64,000 bases of DNA from Corylus avellana (lineage: Eukaryota; Streptophyta; Magnoliopsida; Fagales; Betulaceae): NCBI RefSeq assembly GCF_901000735.1, contig NC_081547.1, positions 25,722,046-25,786,045 on the forward strand, read 5' to 3'. Positions 1-13,195 of this stretch are shown here, piece after piece. A model generated the notes under the pieces. The model was given only the letters and a program-made list of their open reading frames with translations. It did no database searches and was not told where the DNA came from. Position numbers and translations under genes: made by a program. Every line of letters starts with the position of its first letter. Position 1 is the stretch's first letter.

Positions 1-786
1 GGTTGAAGAGCTTTATATAATAAAACAGACATGCTCTGCAACTGTTGCGCTCTTGCCTCCTCCTCTTCTACTCTTTGGCTTTTTTCGATTTTGTTTTTGG
101 TGCCGTTTGGTTGGTTGGTTGGTTGATCTTTTTCATGCATATGTGCAGAGGTCTTTTAGCTTTGGCGTGCCCTGCTGAAAGAAACATATCAGAGAATAGA
201 GAAAGATAGCGGGTGGGGAGGGCTTGAAAGTGCTGCTGAGAGGGCTGCTTCTTTCCCTGCTTTTGTTGGGGAGGAGGAGAAATGATTGGGTAAAAGCGAG
301 TGTTTGGTGGGAGGAAACGCAGAGCAAAAGCGTCAATTGGAGCCTCTTGTTTGGGTATCGAAGGCGATGACCTGGACAAGTGTTGGGTCGAGCCATTCTT
401 GTCATTATGGAATGTTCTAATTGGGGGGATAATCATACATTTAAAGCTGGGATTTGAGACAAAAATTCCAGAAACTGAATTATTATTTTTATTTTTTATT
501 TTTTAATTTTGACACAAATACATAGGGGCGTGAATTTCAAGGTCAAAATTCTTGTTGCCGGATTGAGCTGCGATAAACCCTCTTTGCTGCTCGGCCATGT
601 TTGAGAAAGCTTCAAGTCTTGTAGCTTTTTATGTATGATTGGTTCGAGAAGTTCTCTTAAAGGGGTCCAGGTGGGCATGCAAAGGAATCTTAATATCTTA
701 ATACACAAACGGAAGATTGAATAGGGGTTCATTTAAGAGCAAAATCCAAAGCGCTTCTTCTCTATCTACCAGAAACTTTGACAGAA
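1..786. other. Upstream region of the patatin-like gene
   Basis: No gene is recognised here. A TATA-like stretch (TTTATATAATAAAA) lies at about 11-24, too far upstream to be confidently the promoter of the gene starting at 787. The rest is CT/AG-rich and T-rich DNA with open frames on both strands that have low-complexity composition and no family resemblance. It probably holds the promoter and 5' leader of the patatin-like gene. Confidence 0.4.
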
Positions 787-3700
787 ATGGGTTCGAATCC
801 TTCGGAAATGCAGGAACCCAGCATCGACACCGACAAGCTCAGCTACGAAATCTTCTCCATTCTGGAGAGCAAGTTCCTGTTTGGCTACGACGATCAGAAG
901 CTCTGGATCCCCAAGCCCATCGCTCCCGCGCCCACCGAAGCTCTGCCTCAAGTTCAGTCCCAACCGGCCGCCGCCGATAATAGCGTTTCGGCGATCAAGA
1001 ACCAGAGAGGCAAAATCTGCATTCTCAGCATCGATGGCGCGGGCATGCGAGGCATTCTCTCTGGCAAAGCTTTGGCATATTTGGAGCACGCGCTCAAATT
1101 GAAATCCGGTAACCCGGACGCCAGAATCGCCGATTACTTCGACGTCTCTGCCGGCTCCGGCGTCGGAGGCATTTTCACAGCGATGCTCTTCGCCACGAAG
1201 GACCAGAGCCGTCCCATTTTCAAGGCCGAGGACACGTGGAGGTTTCTCGCTGAACAGGGGAAGAGATTTTACCGCTCCTCCTCTGGTTCTGGCTCTAGCG
1301 GCGGTGGTGGCTTCTTCCGGCGGCTGATCAGAGGCGGCTCCGCTAGCCCGACGGGCGCGTCCTCGGCCGGTCTAGAGAAAGCGATGAAAGAGGCTTTCAC
1401 CGAGAACAACCGTACCTTGACGCTCAAGGACACGTTGAAACCGGTTTTGATCCCTTGCTACGACCTGTCCAGTACGGCGCCGTTTCTGTTCTCCCGAGCC
1501 GATGCGCTGGAGACCGACAGCTTCGACTTCCGCCTCTGGGAGGTCTGCCGCGCCACGTCGGCGGAGCCGAGCCTGTTCGAACCTGTCCAAATGCGGTCCA
1601 TCGACGGCCAAAGCCGGTGCGTCGCGGTCGACGGCGGTTTAGCCATGAGCAACCCGACCGCCGCGGCGATCACGCACGTGCTGCACAACAAGCAAGAGTT
1701 CCCATTCGTGCGAGGAGTGGAGGACCTGTTGGTGCTCTCTATTGGGACGGGTCAGTTGCTGGAGGTGAACTATGAGTGCGATCAGATCAAGAATTGGAGG
1801 GCGAAGGAGTGGGCTCGACCCATGGCTCGGATCTCCGGGGACGGCTCGGCGGACTTGGTGGACCAGTCTGTGGCCATGGCCTTTGGCCAGTGTAGAAGCA
1901 GTAATTACGTGCGCATTCAGGTACGCCCCCTACACTAACGTGCGCATACTGCATATAGTAACGAATTACACTACATTACATTGCATTACATAAATGTTAC
2001 GAGCTTATGTACAAGTTCTCGAATTTCGCTTTGGGATATTTTTTTGCCGTTTTTGGCGGAAGAGACAATGTTGGCCAGGCTGGTAGGGGTCAAGAACTTT
2101 GTCTTTGCTGGCGATACGCACATAGGCATGGCTATACATGCATGTATAGGTATATATTTATGTGGGTGGCTAACGTGCGCCAGAGTTTGGGTTCGTGCAA
2201 TTAATGTTGGTCTCTTTTGTAACGTGTTGCTGGGGGGCTGGGACACTGGGGTCGCTCCAACCCATGCGGTTCACTGGTTCAGTGTCCAGTGACCAGTGGG
2301 AGCAATGGGGGGGACCGTGTCTTCGTGTTCGCTGTAGGTTTGTTTTGAGGGGTTTGCCGTTTTGGGTTGCACGTGATGGTTGGGATGAGCACCGTTTTCT
2401 TTGCCAACAAATTGAACTTTTGTTGGCTCTAGTGACTTTTTGGGTTCCGGTTAGGGAAATACACCAATGTTTTCAATCGGTGCAGGTTAGCGAAGTCCCT
2501 CCTTTGAATTTACCGTCTTCTGCTCCATGTGTCAGTTACTTTAAGGCATTAGAACTAAAGTTGCTGGATTGTACGAGAAATTCGGTTTGTTTGGCTTTTG
2601 ATTAAGCCTTGTTTGCTACAAATTCTTTAAAATTTTTAATTATATAAAAACTTCCTTGTGTTCTTAAAAAGCAGAACCGAAGAATGGTTATTAAAGCTAA
2701 CGAGTTTCCAGCTTTATTCTTGAATATCAAATTCAAAAATTTCCCCATCTGAATTTAGGTTGTAGTTTAATTGTGTCACCTATTACAAATCCAAATGCTT
2801 TAGAACCATGAATTTAATTCTATTTTCATTGTTGGAAAATTTTGTTAATCTATTACTTTCACTATCAAAAGTAGTATTTTTTGTCCCAAATTTAACCTGC
2901 TGGAAAATAGTATGTGAGGATATTTTGCCTTGAATTTTACCTGCAAGTGGATAGGAATTGCTGGAGGGCAAGTGGTCATAATTTACATTCAGATTATCAT
3001 GTTCATAGCCTCCCCCAAAAGGAACAATCGAAACAAATTGCCACACTTTGTCTTAGCCATTATTATAAGGGACAGCTATGGTATCCTGTTTGTGAGGTCA
3101 ATGTGCCAGGATTTAATTTCTTATTTTGTCATCTTTATACTATATTAATGCCAAAAACCTAGACTCTATAGGAAGAAGATGGGGTTTTCCTCTAATTGGA
3201 TATACTGGATTAATCCAGTTGACTTTTTAATCCTGTTTTTGAATAAAAATGAAGCACGTTTGAGATAGTCATCCTCTGGCCTAATTGTATGTACAGTGTC
3301 ACTTCAAGGGAAAGTTGGAGCTCAATTAGGGCTCTCACCAAATGGGGTTGTCAATGACCATCACGTAGTCCGTACATTAACTATGCACCCTCCCAGGCCA
3401 AGCAGTGGAGTATGGATCTGGTGGTGTGTTATTATTAAGCATTCAATTTGATAGTATTCGTGTTTTTCATTTTATGATGCTGCTTCTCTTTCTTTGGGTG
3501 TGGGGACACAATTTTGTTGGTTCTTGAACCTAATTGATTAACTGGGTATCTAGCTCTAATAAAAGTTCTGATCTTGATCCAACTGAATCATCTATTGAGA
3601 ATTTTGGGTATAATATAGGTAGTAGTTGGATGGTATATATGTATATGTATGTATTTAGTTGAAGCACATCTTTACACATTGGTATGGCAGGCAAATGGGT

Positions 3701-3960
3701 CAAGCTTGGGGCAGTGTGGACCCAATGTGGATACAGACGCAAGTCCCAGCAATGTAAAGATGCTCAATGGACTAGCAGATGAGATGCTAAAACAGAAGAA
3801 TGTTGAGTCGGTGCTGTTTGGAGGCAAGATGATTGGAGAGCAACGCAATTTCGAGAAGCTTGACTGGTTTGCTGGAGAACTAGTGTTGGAGCACCAGAGG
3901 AGGAGTTGCAGAATAGCTCCTACTGTAGCTTTCAAGCAAGCTACACCAAAACCCACCTAG
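787..3960 (+). CDS. Patatin-like protein, group III (pPLAIII type), two exons
   Basis: Exons 787-1920 and 3691-3960 are joined in phase 0 across a 1,770-bp GT-AG intron (donor GTACGC, acceptor GGCAG), giving 467 residues. The first in-frame ATG, at 787, is taken as start. Patatin hallmarks seen: the glycine-rich oxyanion motif DGAGMRG at residues 83-89, the nucleophile-elbow region FDVSAGSGVGG at 118-128, and the catalytic-Asp motif VDGG at 281-284 (Asp282). Where canonical patatins have GxSxG with the serine nucleophile, this protein reads G-S-G-V-G (123-127), with Gly at the serine position. That GxGxG form marks plant group III patatin-related proteins (PLP6-9 type), linked in Arabidopsis to lipid acyl hydrolysis, cell elongation and cellulose content. 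A Ser/Gly-rich insert (164-193) follows FYRSS. The length is near the 480-525 residues of PLP6-8. A 3'-UTR intron (about 4007-4952) is possible but unproven. No signal peptide is seen, so a cytosolic or membrane-peripheral location is likely. Confidence 0.93.
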
Positions 3961-6020
3961 ATTACTGCCAACAACATCACAACCAAGTGACCAACCCAAA
4001 GAAAATGTAAGCATTCTCTTTCTTGCTAAGTTTTTGATTAGTTTTAATTGTTCATATCAATTTTGAAGAAAGCATCTTATAGGGGACCATAATAGAAATG
4101 GCCAGCCCTGGAAAGCCGGAAGGAGTCTGTCTTGTGTCTTGGAAGTAATAAATATAATAGAAAAGATTCATGTGCCCAATTTACCCTTTCAACTTTTTAG
4201 ATGTCCCCATCTTCAAAAAGTAAATTCACCTGACGGCAAATGCATACATTACCATATTGTACGAATTTAAAACTTCATAATTTTCTTTGCAATAATGTTG
4301 TTCAAGGTGTAGGTTTGGTTAATAATATATCATTTTAATAACGAGCAGATTTTGATATTGTCAGTTTCTGTGTTCTGATGCGCTCGTCCTATCATTTTCA
4401 TCTTGACCCCGCTGTTGTCAGCCTACCGACACTATTCTTGAAATAGATTATTAATATTTTAGTCAATTAGGAATGAAATTTCTTTGAAAGTTGAGAGGGT
4501 GTTTTGGTAACTTGGTGGGTACCCGAATCATTGTGGGTGCTTAAAGTAAATGGGTATATCTCCGTAGTCCGGAAAAGAGTTTTTGCTTGTGATTATGTTT
4601 TGTTTGACTGTTGGGGACACCATTCATATACTTTGCTCCTCAAAGTTTGGCCTACAAAATCACAATTGCCTGTTCAAATAAGGGAATTTATTTGTGTTGA
4701 GTAATCCTTTTTTTGTTCCAAGTTATGCCGTGAGCTCACAATCACATATGCCTGTTGGAAGCATCAAACTTTGAAGATCAAAAAGAAAGAGAGTCTAACC
4801 TTTAGCTCAAATTGAAAGAAGACATAACACATTATTGTTGCCTTTTTCTTATGGTTGTAATTTTCATGTCTTCCTCTTACCTTAAGCAATTCATATTTGA
4901 TTTTTCTGTTCTGCCCTTTGATTTTCAATAATTAATCTGTTTCTTAAATGCAGGTGCAAAAGATATTTGAAAAAAAAAAAAAAAAAACGAAGCAAGGAAG
5001 AAGAAAAGTAATATAATAGCAGCTTTTACTTTTTGGAAGTGAACAAGAGGAGGACAGGGAATTCAATGAAAAGGACAAGTAATGTTAAAAGGGTGGAAGA
5101 TCTTAATGGGATACTTTGCCTGCTAGAGGACAGACATTGTGGTGTCCACTCCACCTTTCTACAATGGCAAGCAACCAAGAACAAAAGCAAACTTAGTTCA
5201 AGCTTTTGAAGGTCAAACAAGTATCAGGTGTGAACCTTTTGATTCCAATATTATGTTTGGGTGGGAAAATTGTTTCCATATTTCCTCCCAAGCCTACTTT
5301 TTACTTTTTCCTCTTCTGTTTTTTCTTTTTTTTTAGGCCTTTTTACATAGAGTTTTGCTTATTGTTCTCCTCTCTGTGTTTTTTCATCCTAACCTCAAGA
5401 AACTTGAGTGTGGGGGGTGGGCTACCTTTGTGATGAAAACCCAGAAACATGGCCAAAGTTCTTTGTCCGACTTTGGTATTTTTTTTTTTTTTTTTTCTTC
5501 AATATAGATTGTAGTGGTGGAGAAGAGATTCGAGACTGGGTATCTTTTTTACAGCCGACCATTTCTCCTGAGATTGGAACTAGTGGACGGCAACTAGTTG
5601 TTGGACCCTTTCTAAACATTTACATATCTTTTTTCTTTCTTTATTTTTTTTTTTGTATTTTCAACCTTTATTATAGGTTTTGTGGGTCTACTTGAATTTT
5701 CTATCTCTTGAAATGCTCATTATTACAGGATTGTTATAAGCAACTTGTAAATTTCTGTATGTTCATGTTCAGAAGTAGTGGCGGTAGTTGATGTTTGTCT
5801 CAATTCTTTAATATTTATCGTGCTTTCTCATGGTTAGCTTTTCGTTGTCCCCTTTTGACTATTTGCAAAGGTTAATGGGCACTGGACAAAAATGGATTTC
5901 GATTTGAGACTTGAGAGGATGGGGGTTGTTGAGAACTTGACACCACCCCTCATGGATCATGCGCGTGCTTGCCCAGCCAAATTAAAAAAATATAAAAGGT
6001 CATAAAATAGATCATGCGGG
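3961..6020. other. 3' flank of the patatin-like gene, no further gene seen
   Basis: The stretch is AT-rich with homopolymer runs (A run at about 4970-4987, T run at about 5480-5495). Its open frames are short and T-run driven. A GTAAGC donor-like site near 4007 and a TAAATGCAG acceptor-like site near 4952 could bound an intron in the 3' untranslated region of the patatin-like gene. Nothing else was recognised. Confidence 0.35.
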
Positions 6021-6024
6021 CAAA

Positions 6025-6293
6025 GCCTTTAAAATGACTAAATGACTTTAAACAACAATCACTCCGTGCTTTGGCCGATTTAATTTGGGTTTAGTATTTG
6101 TTGGAATTGGATTTGTAAGAATTGAAACACCTATCCCTTATGACTCATGTCTATTCCAATTCAGCCTTTAAAATGACTTAATGACTTTAAACAACGATTA
6201 CTCCGTGCTTTGGCCGATTTAATTTGGGTTTAGTTTTTGTTGGAATTGGATTCGAAAGAATTGAAACACCTATCCCTGATGACTCATGTCTTG
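6025..6293. repeat. Tandem duplication, two ~139-bp units
   Basis: Unit 1 is 6025-6163 and unit 2 begins at 6164. Both start GCCTTTAAAATGACT and both carry ACTCCGTGCTTTGGCCGATT and TTGAAACACCTATCCCT. The units differ by scattered substitutions, for example CAACAATCACTCC versus CAACGATTACTCC. The second unit loses similarity after ACTCATGTCTT. No coding potential is seen. Confidence 0.9.
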
Positions 6294-6539
6294 TTATGGG
6301 ATAAGTGTCTCAATCCAAATTCCAAAAGCTAAAGGAAAAGGCAACATTAACACAATCCCAAACAAAAAAGAGTCTAATATAAAACATAGTTCTCCAAGTC
6401 TAAGTGGAGTTTAAATATGCTTAAATTTGCTAAAAGACGTGGATGGATACATTGGATGGATTAAAGTACAAAATATCATCGCAATTTAAAAGCATCTCAC
6501 TTGCTAGAGTACTAAACTAGTACCAATCGTATTATATTG

Positions 6540-6690
6540 GTGAACAATGCTATATATTATCATTTAGTTTGAAAGTTAATGTGACTTTTACAATTATCAT
6601 TGTATTAAATTTTTTTCAATCTAATGATAATTTTAAAAATTACATCAACTTTATAAATAAAAAGAAGGTATATAGCATTATAATAAATTA
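6540..6690. mobile_element. Small MITE-like inverted repeat
   Basis: The segment starts ATGCTATATATTATC and ends AAGGTATATAGCATTA, with inner arms TGTGACTTTTACAATTATCA and TGATAATTTTAAAAATTACA in inverted orientation. The ~150-bp size and hairpin form suggest a MITE. Similar GTATATAGCATTACTCT ends occur near 14170, 36920, 50995, 55170 and 57110, so the family is repeated in the window. Confidence 0.5.
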
Positions 6691-8434
6691 CAAACATGTA
6701 ATTGTTTTACATATTCAATCATTCAGCGAAGAGAAGCTTTGACAAGCTTTAGCCTGGCGTGCATGAAAGGCTATTTTTTTTTTTAATAATTATAATAATG
6801 AAATATTATATTTTATTATTTTAAAATATCAAATCACCCCAGCGTGCATCACGCCGGGCGTGATGTTTAACATCACCCATATATATATATTATTTATTTT
6901 GAAGGCTTTTACAAAAGTGCAAACGTAATCGCAAATAAACTCTTAGTCTTGGGTTGATGCATAAGGTTGAGTGAAACCTATTAATGCAAATTTTAACATT
7001 TATATGGTAAATATGTCTATTCGTGCCCTCATTAGAGAAACAGCTAAGAAAACGGCCACTCTCTTTTTGTTAGTGTCTTTAAATATTTAATTTTGAGGGA
7101 AAAAAAATAAATAAATAAAGGAAAAGAAAAGAATGGACAAATGTCACTTTAGCTAAAGTAGACACTTTGATCGTCCTATATTCCTTTTCGAATAAAAATA
7201 ATAATAATAACAATAATAATACTTGATTGGCCTGCCAGATGATTTAACCGACCATTCCACATCGTGAATCGTTGTTATGAAGAGTCTTTTTATTAATCAG
7301 ATAACTGAAACATGGGCAAATGAATGTGTTTTCCTATGAATAATTCCAACCACAAAAACGCACAGGAATTGTGTCCAATAAAACATCCAATCTGGCATGA
7401 TTATCGAGACGTACAGCAAATTAAAGGCACAAAGCTGGATTAGACAAAAATTACTCCGTTGAAACGGGCTTTTTCCCTCTAATTTGAATCATGAGTCATG
7501 ACCCTACCAAAGTTTCACATGCCCTCAACCAAACATTTTCGAATACACCATATTATTGACTTTCTCTAGTACTGGACCGGACCGGACTGGACCCGACTGC
7601 GGGGTTGGTCGGTGGTGCCACTTCCACCTCCTTTCTTTTGCATTTTCACTAATCATATGTCAAAACCTATAACCCTATTTGTTTCTCTTTCCGCCCTTTC
7701 TCACCAAAAAGCTTTTCTTTATCTTGATCCTTTTTCCACAACCTTTTCAAGACAGATTAAAGTGTCACACAGATGTTGATTATGTCTGTTTCATGCCTAA
7801 ATCAATCAATACCACGCTCTAATGGCTAGGACCTATGGGCTTTTACGCTATATAATATATATAGTAAAGGAAGAGACTGGTGCTTTTTTCGGTAAAAATG
7901 ATTAGTACTTGCATTTTTAATTCTCACGTATATATTTTAAGGATTGATGTTATTTAATAGTTTTTTTTAGGATTATCACTGATTTTCTTATTTATTTAAT
8001 CTAGTTTTTATTGTTCACCACTCTTTAATCTCTCTATAAATAAAGATTATTTATAATACAATTTACATAATTTAATAGTAAAGATGTAGTCTTGATAGTC
8101 TTTATCTTAAGAGTTTGAGTTTACACATAAAATAAAGTATTATAATATTGTTTAAATGATTAATTTCTTTTGAGATAATCGGTGATTTGAGAAAGATGTT
8201 AAAAGATATCATGAACAAAATGTTATTAATTGTTTATGTTCGGTAGTTGCATCGAAAAATACTGATAACCCATATAAATTTAGTTGGTTCAATAAAGCAA
8301 TATGAACCATATGTTGTAGGTGATAGTTATGTGGTGTTAAGTCCTTATTAAAGACAACGAAGGGTGTGTTCCTTTTTGTCCTCTTTTCTCTTTATTTTAT
8401 GCACTAAATTGTTTGGTTGTCTATCCTAGATGAT

Positions 8435-8473
<39 letters not shown>

Positions 8474-9960
8474 GATCTCTTTCTTTCTTTTCTTTCTTTT
8501 CTTTCTTTCCAAAATAATGTAAATACATAATGCTTTCTGTCTTTGTAATTTAGCTCCCCTCCCTTTCCCTCTTGAATAATGTAATCTTGCTTTAAGTCTA
8601 CAATGGATGAACTTTATGCATAAGGAATCTGCTTTGCCTTCTTATCATTCCAAAAGCCCTATCCTTTTTAAGCTCACACACGTCCTTATCTTTATGGATT
8701 AGGATGTCTCAAAGGGGTCTAATCAACATTACTTAGCAAACCTTTATTTTTTATATTTTGTGTGGTCATCATCATCAACGTGATGATCATGAACCTTCCT
8801 ACCTCTAATTATTATTATTATTATTATATTATGTTTCATAATTTGTTGGGACATTATAAATCACTTTAGGATATTCATACCTCATCAGCTGATGTTATAT
8901 ATACATAATCATCTGGTGGTTACATGTCTAATGCGGATGTTAATTACATGAAAACGACAACAAAAAACGATAATCATATGAGCCTAATTTCTCTAGTAGC
9001 TAGACTCTTACGTGCCGTATTTGAAATCACTTGTCTTCTCTTGCTACAAGGAAAGTCTGCAGGTACAACATCAGTAATTAAAGACGTGTGTGTTAAGAAG
9101 TTTATTATAATTTTCAAAACCGGTAAGACGCGAAAAATTAAGAAGAACGCAAAAAACAAGTAATCACAAAACTCAAGATTCACTAAAGGTTACGTTCACA
9201 GAGCTTCAGTGAGGTTTCAATATTTTCGAGAAAACAATACAGGAGGCGTTAATACCTAGAGATATATAAGGTTGTGCACAAAACCCTACAATAAAAGCGA
9301 CTAACAATAAGACCCCAAACTAGGCCGAAACACCAAAAATTAAGGATAAAAAATTCTCATTTAAACCGTAGGCTTTCAAAGTCGAACCGGATTGAATACA
9401 AACCCATGCTCTACCTAGCCTAACAATGTGACACCCTTAGCTTACGTCTTGTGCACACAAATACAGAACACAAACCTTTTGATTAAGGAATTTTTATTGA
9501 GCATGATGGAACAATATATTACAAAAATAGAATCTTAGAAATAAGGCGTAATTATAAAATATAACCCACGAGGAGCAAGCTGAGGTTGTATTCTAATAAT
9601 TAGGCTATTGATTAAGACATTGAAGTCGAGTCAAATATTTTGTATAAAATAGCATAGTTTAATTAGTTTAAAATATCTCTTAGGTTATAGGATGGTACAA
9701 CTACTTGAAAAACAAAACCTCAAACATTGTGGTTGCAGACGTCCTTGTGTTTATTAAAACATGATTAATTAAAAAACCTAACGCAACAAATCAATAATAA
9801 TTAATATGATTGAATGGTATGTTCGTACGCAATCAGGGAGGCTGGTAGATATGCATAAATAATCTACTCGGAGATATTGTCAATTATAGAAACCACGGGG
9901 CTAGAAAAGAAAATAAAAAATTGCTTTATACTCCCTTGAGTATTGATTCTCTGACAATAA
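6691..9960. other. Intergenic AT-rich DNA, no gene seen
   Basis: No gene, RNA or complete element is recognised. The only clear structure is a CT microsatellite at about 8437-8472 followed by CTTT-type low-complexity sequence to about 8508. A weak open frame at 8924-9163 has no family resemblance and an unremarkable composition. Confidence 0.5.
8437..8472. repeat. (CT)n microsatellite
   Basis: About 18 uninterrupted CT units are followed by TTTCTTTC-type imperfect repeats. It is likely length-polymorphic. Confidence 0.9.
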
Positions 9961-9963
9961 AGA

Positions 9964-10181
9964 TTAGGGTCGGTTTTGTAAAGTTTTGAAAAGAGTTTTG
10001 GGTTTTGAAAAAGATTGATAAAATCTTGGAAGAATGTTTGTAAATATTGAAAATTGAATATATATGTATATTAGTGATGGGAATTACATCTGAAAATCCG
10101 TTTGGTTAACTAGTTTTGAGAAGAGTTTTCAATGTTTGAGAAGTGAAAAGAGATTTTTTGAAGTTTACAAACCAACCTTAA
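9964..10181. mobile_element. MITE with terminal inverted repeats
   Basis: The left end TTAGGGTCGGTTTTGTAAA is inverted at the right end as TTTACAAACCAACCTTAA. The arms continue inward with AAAAGAG/CTCTTTT and similar matches. The ~218-bp length and absence of an open frame fit a non-autonomous DNA transposon. The superfamily is not determined. Confidence 0.65.
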
Positions 10182-10184
10182 GTT

Positions 10185-10815
10185 TCTAATTTTTACAATT
10201 AAATATCTGAATTTTAACCATGTGACACGTGACAAATATGTTATTTCAACAATATTTTCGTCAATTTTTTAACGGTTGAAGTGCTAGCTCAGATATTTTT
10301 CACTTAAGACCAATAAATTTATGCCACATACATTAAAAAACTATATCATCACGTGACATTTGCATATAGTAAGAAGAAATAAAAAACCAAAAAGGGTTCG
10401 AGGGAACGCTCCACCCTTAATACCCCCTTTTGGGGGTGGGTGAGATGACTGCACCTTCAATATTGCTGAGGATGGCCATATAACACATCCCTCTATTATA
10501 AGGTGACCGCACGAGCCACCCTCCATTGCTACGGTGTGGTTGTCCCTTCTTGCGGGATGTGAAGGTGGCTCCGCCTTCCTCCACCTTATAAAGAGTAGCG
10601 GTGGGGGTAGTTGTAAGGGTGAAGCCACCCCTCCATAATTTTTTCAGCTTTTTTATTTTATTTTTGTGTTCTTTTATTTGAGGGTGTGTGTACGTGACGT
10701 GGTTTTAATTAGAGACCATGTCAGTTAGCACTTCAACCATAAAAAAACTTGATAGAATGACATGTTTGTCATGTTCTTAAAATTTAATCCTTTAATTCTC
10801 AAACCAAGCCCTTAT
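10185..10815. mobile_element. MITE with GC-rich GGTGGC core
   Basis: The arms contain inverted copies of GGTTGAAGTGCTA (left from 10274; right AGCACTTCAACC at 10727-10738) and of ATGTGACACGTGAC-like sequence. The core (about 10400-10640) is GC-rich with GGTGG/CCACC motifs, in sharp contrast to the AT-rich flanks. The 95-residue minus-strand open frame inside (10341-10628) has biased composition and is not a gene. It is the same architecture as the elements near 37.0, 58.5 and 60.3 kb. Confidence 0.6.
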
Positions 10816-11411
10816 TTATGACGTAATCAGATTAAACTCAAGAAAGTATGGGGGCCGGGGCAATTCTCACGAACCAAGAAGAAGGTAGGTGGTATGGGTT
10901 TTCAATCACGTAATTTCTTCACAATGTCAACACAGAAAAAAACAAGAAGATTTCGCAAGCCATGAAACGGTAGGTCGTGTGCATTTTCAATCAAGTAATT
11001 TATTCATAATATATTAATGTTGTGATAAGAAAAACAACAATAATTGTGATAAGAGCAGGAGAAGACAACACACGTCCATGTTGGTCTTATTTTTTCTTTT
11101 TTGGCTTTTAGCATTTCTTCGTTATCTTGCTGATGGGTGCCGATGAAGACGGGAAATTGGACTAATTCGTTGAATATTGTAATCAAACAAATTAGATGTA
11201 CTTGTAAAGAAGATGGAGAGTAGCTTAACTAACTTAACCTTATAATTGCTCTTGTAAATCTAATGATCTCTCTCTCTCTCTCTCTCTTAATTTACAGAAA
11301 GGAGAGAGATTTGAGAGGGGGGATTAGGTAAAACTATCTCCAATAGTATTATACATTTATTTTATTTGGCCGATGTGGCAATCCAATAAACTCTTGAATC
11401 CAATAAACTCT

Positions 11412-11456
<45 letters not shown>

Positions 11457-11937
11457 ACAATGACTGATTTAGGATGGAGTTGGTATAATGGTGTAGTATA
11501 TAGCAAAACTTCAGATAAAAATGGGCATTGACATGTTTGCATCGTGGGATGGTAGTGGGATAAAAGCATAGTTTCTAACATTACTCTTAACGAAATCAGT
11601 TCATCAACTCATATTTTTGATTCAGTAATCGTATATATTACATCACTATGTTACTATGCTGACATGGCTTTGACAATCCTCTCCTAGATCAGCCCTTGCT
11701 TAAAAAAAAATCAATAGTGAATTGCCAATGTGACATCAACATGGTAAGATAATAGTTAAATAGTAGTGTGATATAAGCTAAGGCTTTATGGTTGAGTAAT
11801 TTTAAATACTCAGCTCTCATTTTAGTCTCATTTTACCGAGTTGATAAAGCACTATATCTTTTATTACTTAAATATTTTATTTTTTAATGAAGACGGATTT
11901 AAAAGCTGATGTGCCACACTGTCATTTTAACATATAA
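10816..11937. other. Intergenic DNA with MITE fragments
   Basis: No gene is recognised. The segment contains GTATAGCA-type MITE fragments near 11470-11500 and 11640-11790, a CT run near 11270-11288 and a long (TA)n tract at 11414-11453. Confidence 0.4.
11414..11453. repeat. (AT)n microsatellite
   Basis: About 20 TA units are uninterrupted. Confidence 0.9.
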
Positions 11938-12688
11938 GAGCATCTCAACAACATAGCTAAAAAAGAAATATTAGTTACATTTAGTTATTTTTGCCATTTT
12001 TTTTTTTTAAAAAATAGCTTCATATTAGCTATTTTATCTTAATTGCTACCGTAAATACTATAGCACACTAGATTGAATATAATATTATTTTAACTATTGC
12101 TTTTTCTTTGTTTGTTGTTTTGGGTATTCTCCTCCTTTTCACGATTAAACAATTTCTTCTTCTTCTTCCTCTTCCTCTCAAACATTTATTTCTTCTCATC
12201 CCGAACAAGTTTCAACAGACCCTAACCCTGTCCTCTCTGTTAAAAATTCTACCTCTGACCACTGCACATCTATAGCCACGAAATTTTTTTCTTCTTTCTC
12301 TTCTCTCCCTTCTCTCCCTCTTTCTCTTCTTCTCTCATTCACTAAAACAAACTCTCATCTTCACCGCATCAATTTTTTTCACAGCTCTCTTTCCTCCCTC
12401 CAGTCCCTTTCTCCTACCCATTTGGTTTCGCAGCTCTCTCTCCTCCCTCCAAAAGTTGTGATCTTCACCGCATCAATTTTTGCTATGTGTGTATGCATAT
12501 GAGAGATGGGAAAGAAAAGGGAAAGATAAAAAATAATAAAATAATATTAAAAAATAATATTTAATTAGAAGATGATTAAAATAGATGTTTTGTTGGAGTG
12601 TATAGGAAAAACTAGTAGATAAAAAAAAAAAAAAAAAAAAAAAGTGTATTTTCAGTAGCTAAAATAAAAGGTGTTGCTGGAGATGCTC
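11938..12688. mobile_element. Non-autonomous DNA transposon with GAGCATCTC termini
   Basis: The left end GAGCATCTCAACAACAT is inverted at the right as GTTGCTGGAGATGCTC, followed inward on both sides by TAGCTAAAA/TTTTAGCTA. GAGCATCTCCA-type ends are typical of abundant plant MITEs (Harbinger- or hAT-like). No clean target duplication was found. The CT/TTC-rich interior encodes nothing recognisable. Confidence 0.55.
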
Positions 12689-12965
12689 TGAAAATACTCG
12701 TGTGAGTTTGAAGTGTGTAAGCTTTGTGGTGACTGTGATGGAGGGGTCGAAATAGGAAAGAAGTATTTGCTGGTCTCTTTTGGGCCAGGCCTTTGTGGAA
12801 CAAGCTAGCCATACATCTAACATTTCAAGCTAGCCCAAGTTCTTAAACCTTCTATGGTTTTAGGCCACATCGTTATACCAGCAGGCCTCCCCTCCTCCAA
12901 CAGATGCAAATTTGAGTCAACTCCAAACTCGGCATATTTGGACTTTTTTTATAAAAAAAAATTGG

Positions 12966-13195
12966 CAAATCCGGCCTAGTTTGGAGAAAATTTCCTTCAA
13001 CATATTTCAATAGGTGACAAATGTTATCTCTCATATATATTTTTTAAAATATTTTTAAGAGTAATTTATTGCTATTCTACTAATCTAAGAACCTAAATAT
13101 TAATTTTTGAGAAACTCAAATATATTGAATAACACTTGTCACTTATTGAAATAAGTTGAAGGAAATTTCTTTCAAACGGGTTTGGAGGAATTTGT
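12966..13195. mobile_element. MITE with ~60-bp terminal inverted repeats
   Basis: The left arm includes TTTCCTTCAACATATTTCAA and ends GTGACAAATGTTAT. The right arm is its imperfect reverse complement (TTGAAATAAGTTGAAGGAAA and preceding ATAACACTTGTCAC). The AT-rich loop is about 100 bp. Confidence 0.7.

Noticed and set aside
68..436. 122-residue minus-strand open frame before the patatin-like gene
   Set aside because: Low-complexity composition, overlapping frames on both strands, no family resemblance. It lies in probable promoter DNA.
1981..2605. Open frames of 103-136 residues
   Set aside because: They lie wholly inside the patatin-like gene intron and show no exon-like continuity with either flanking exon.
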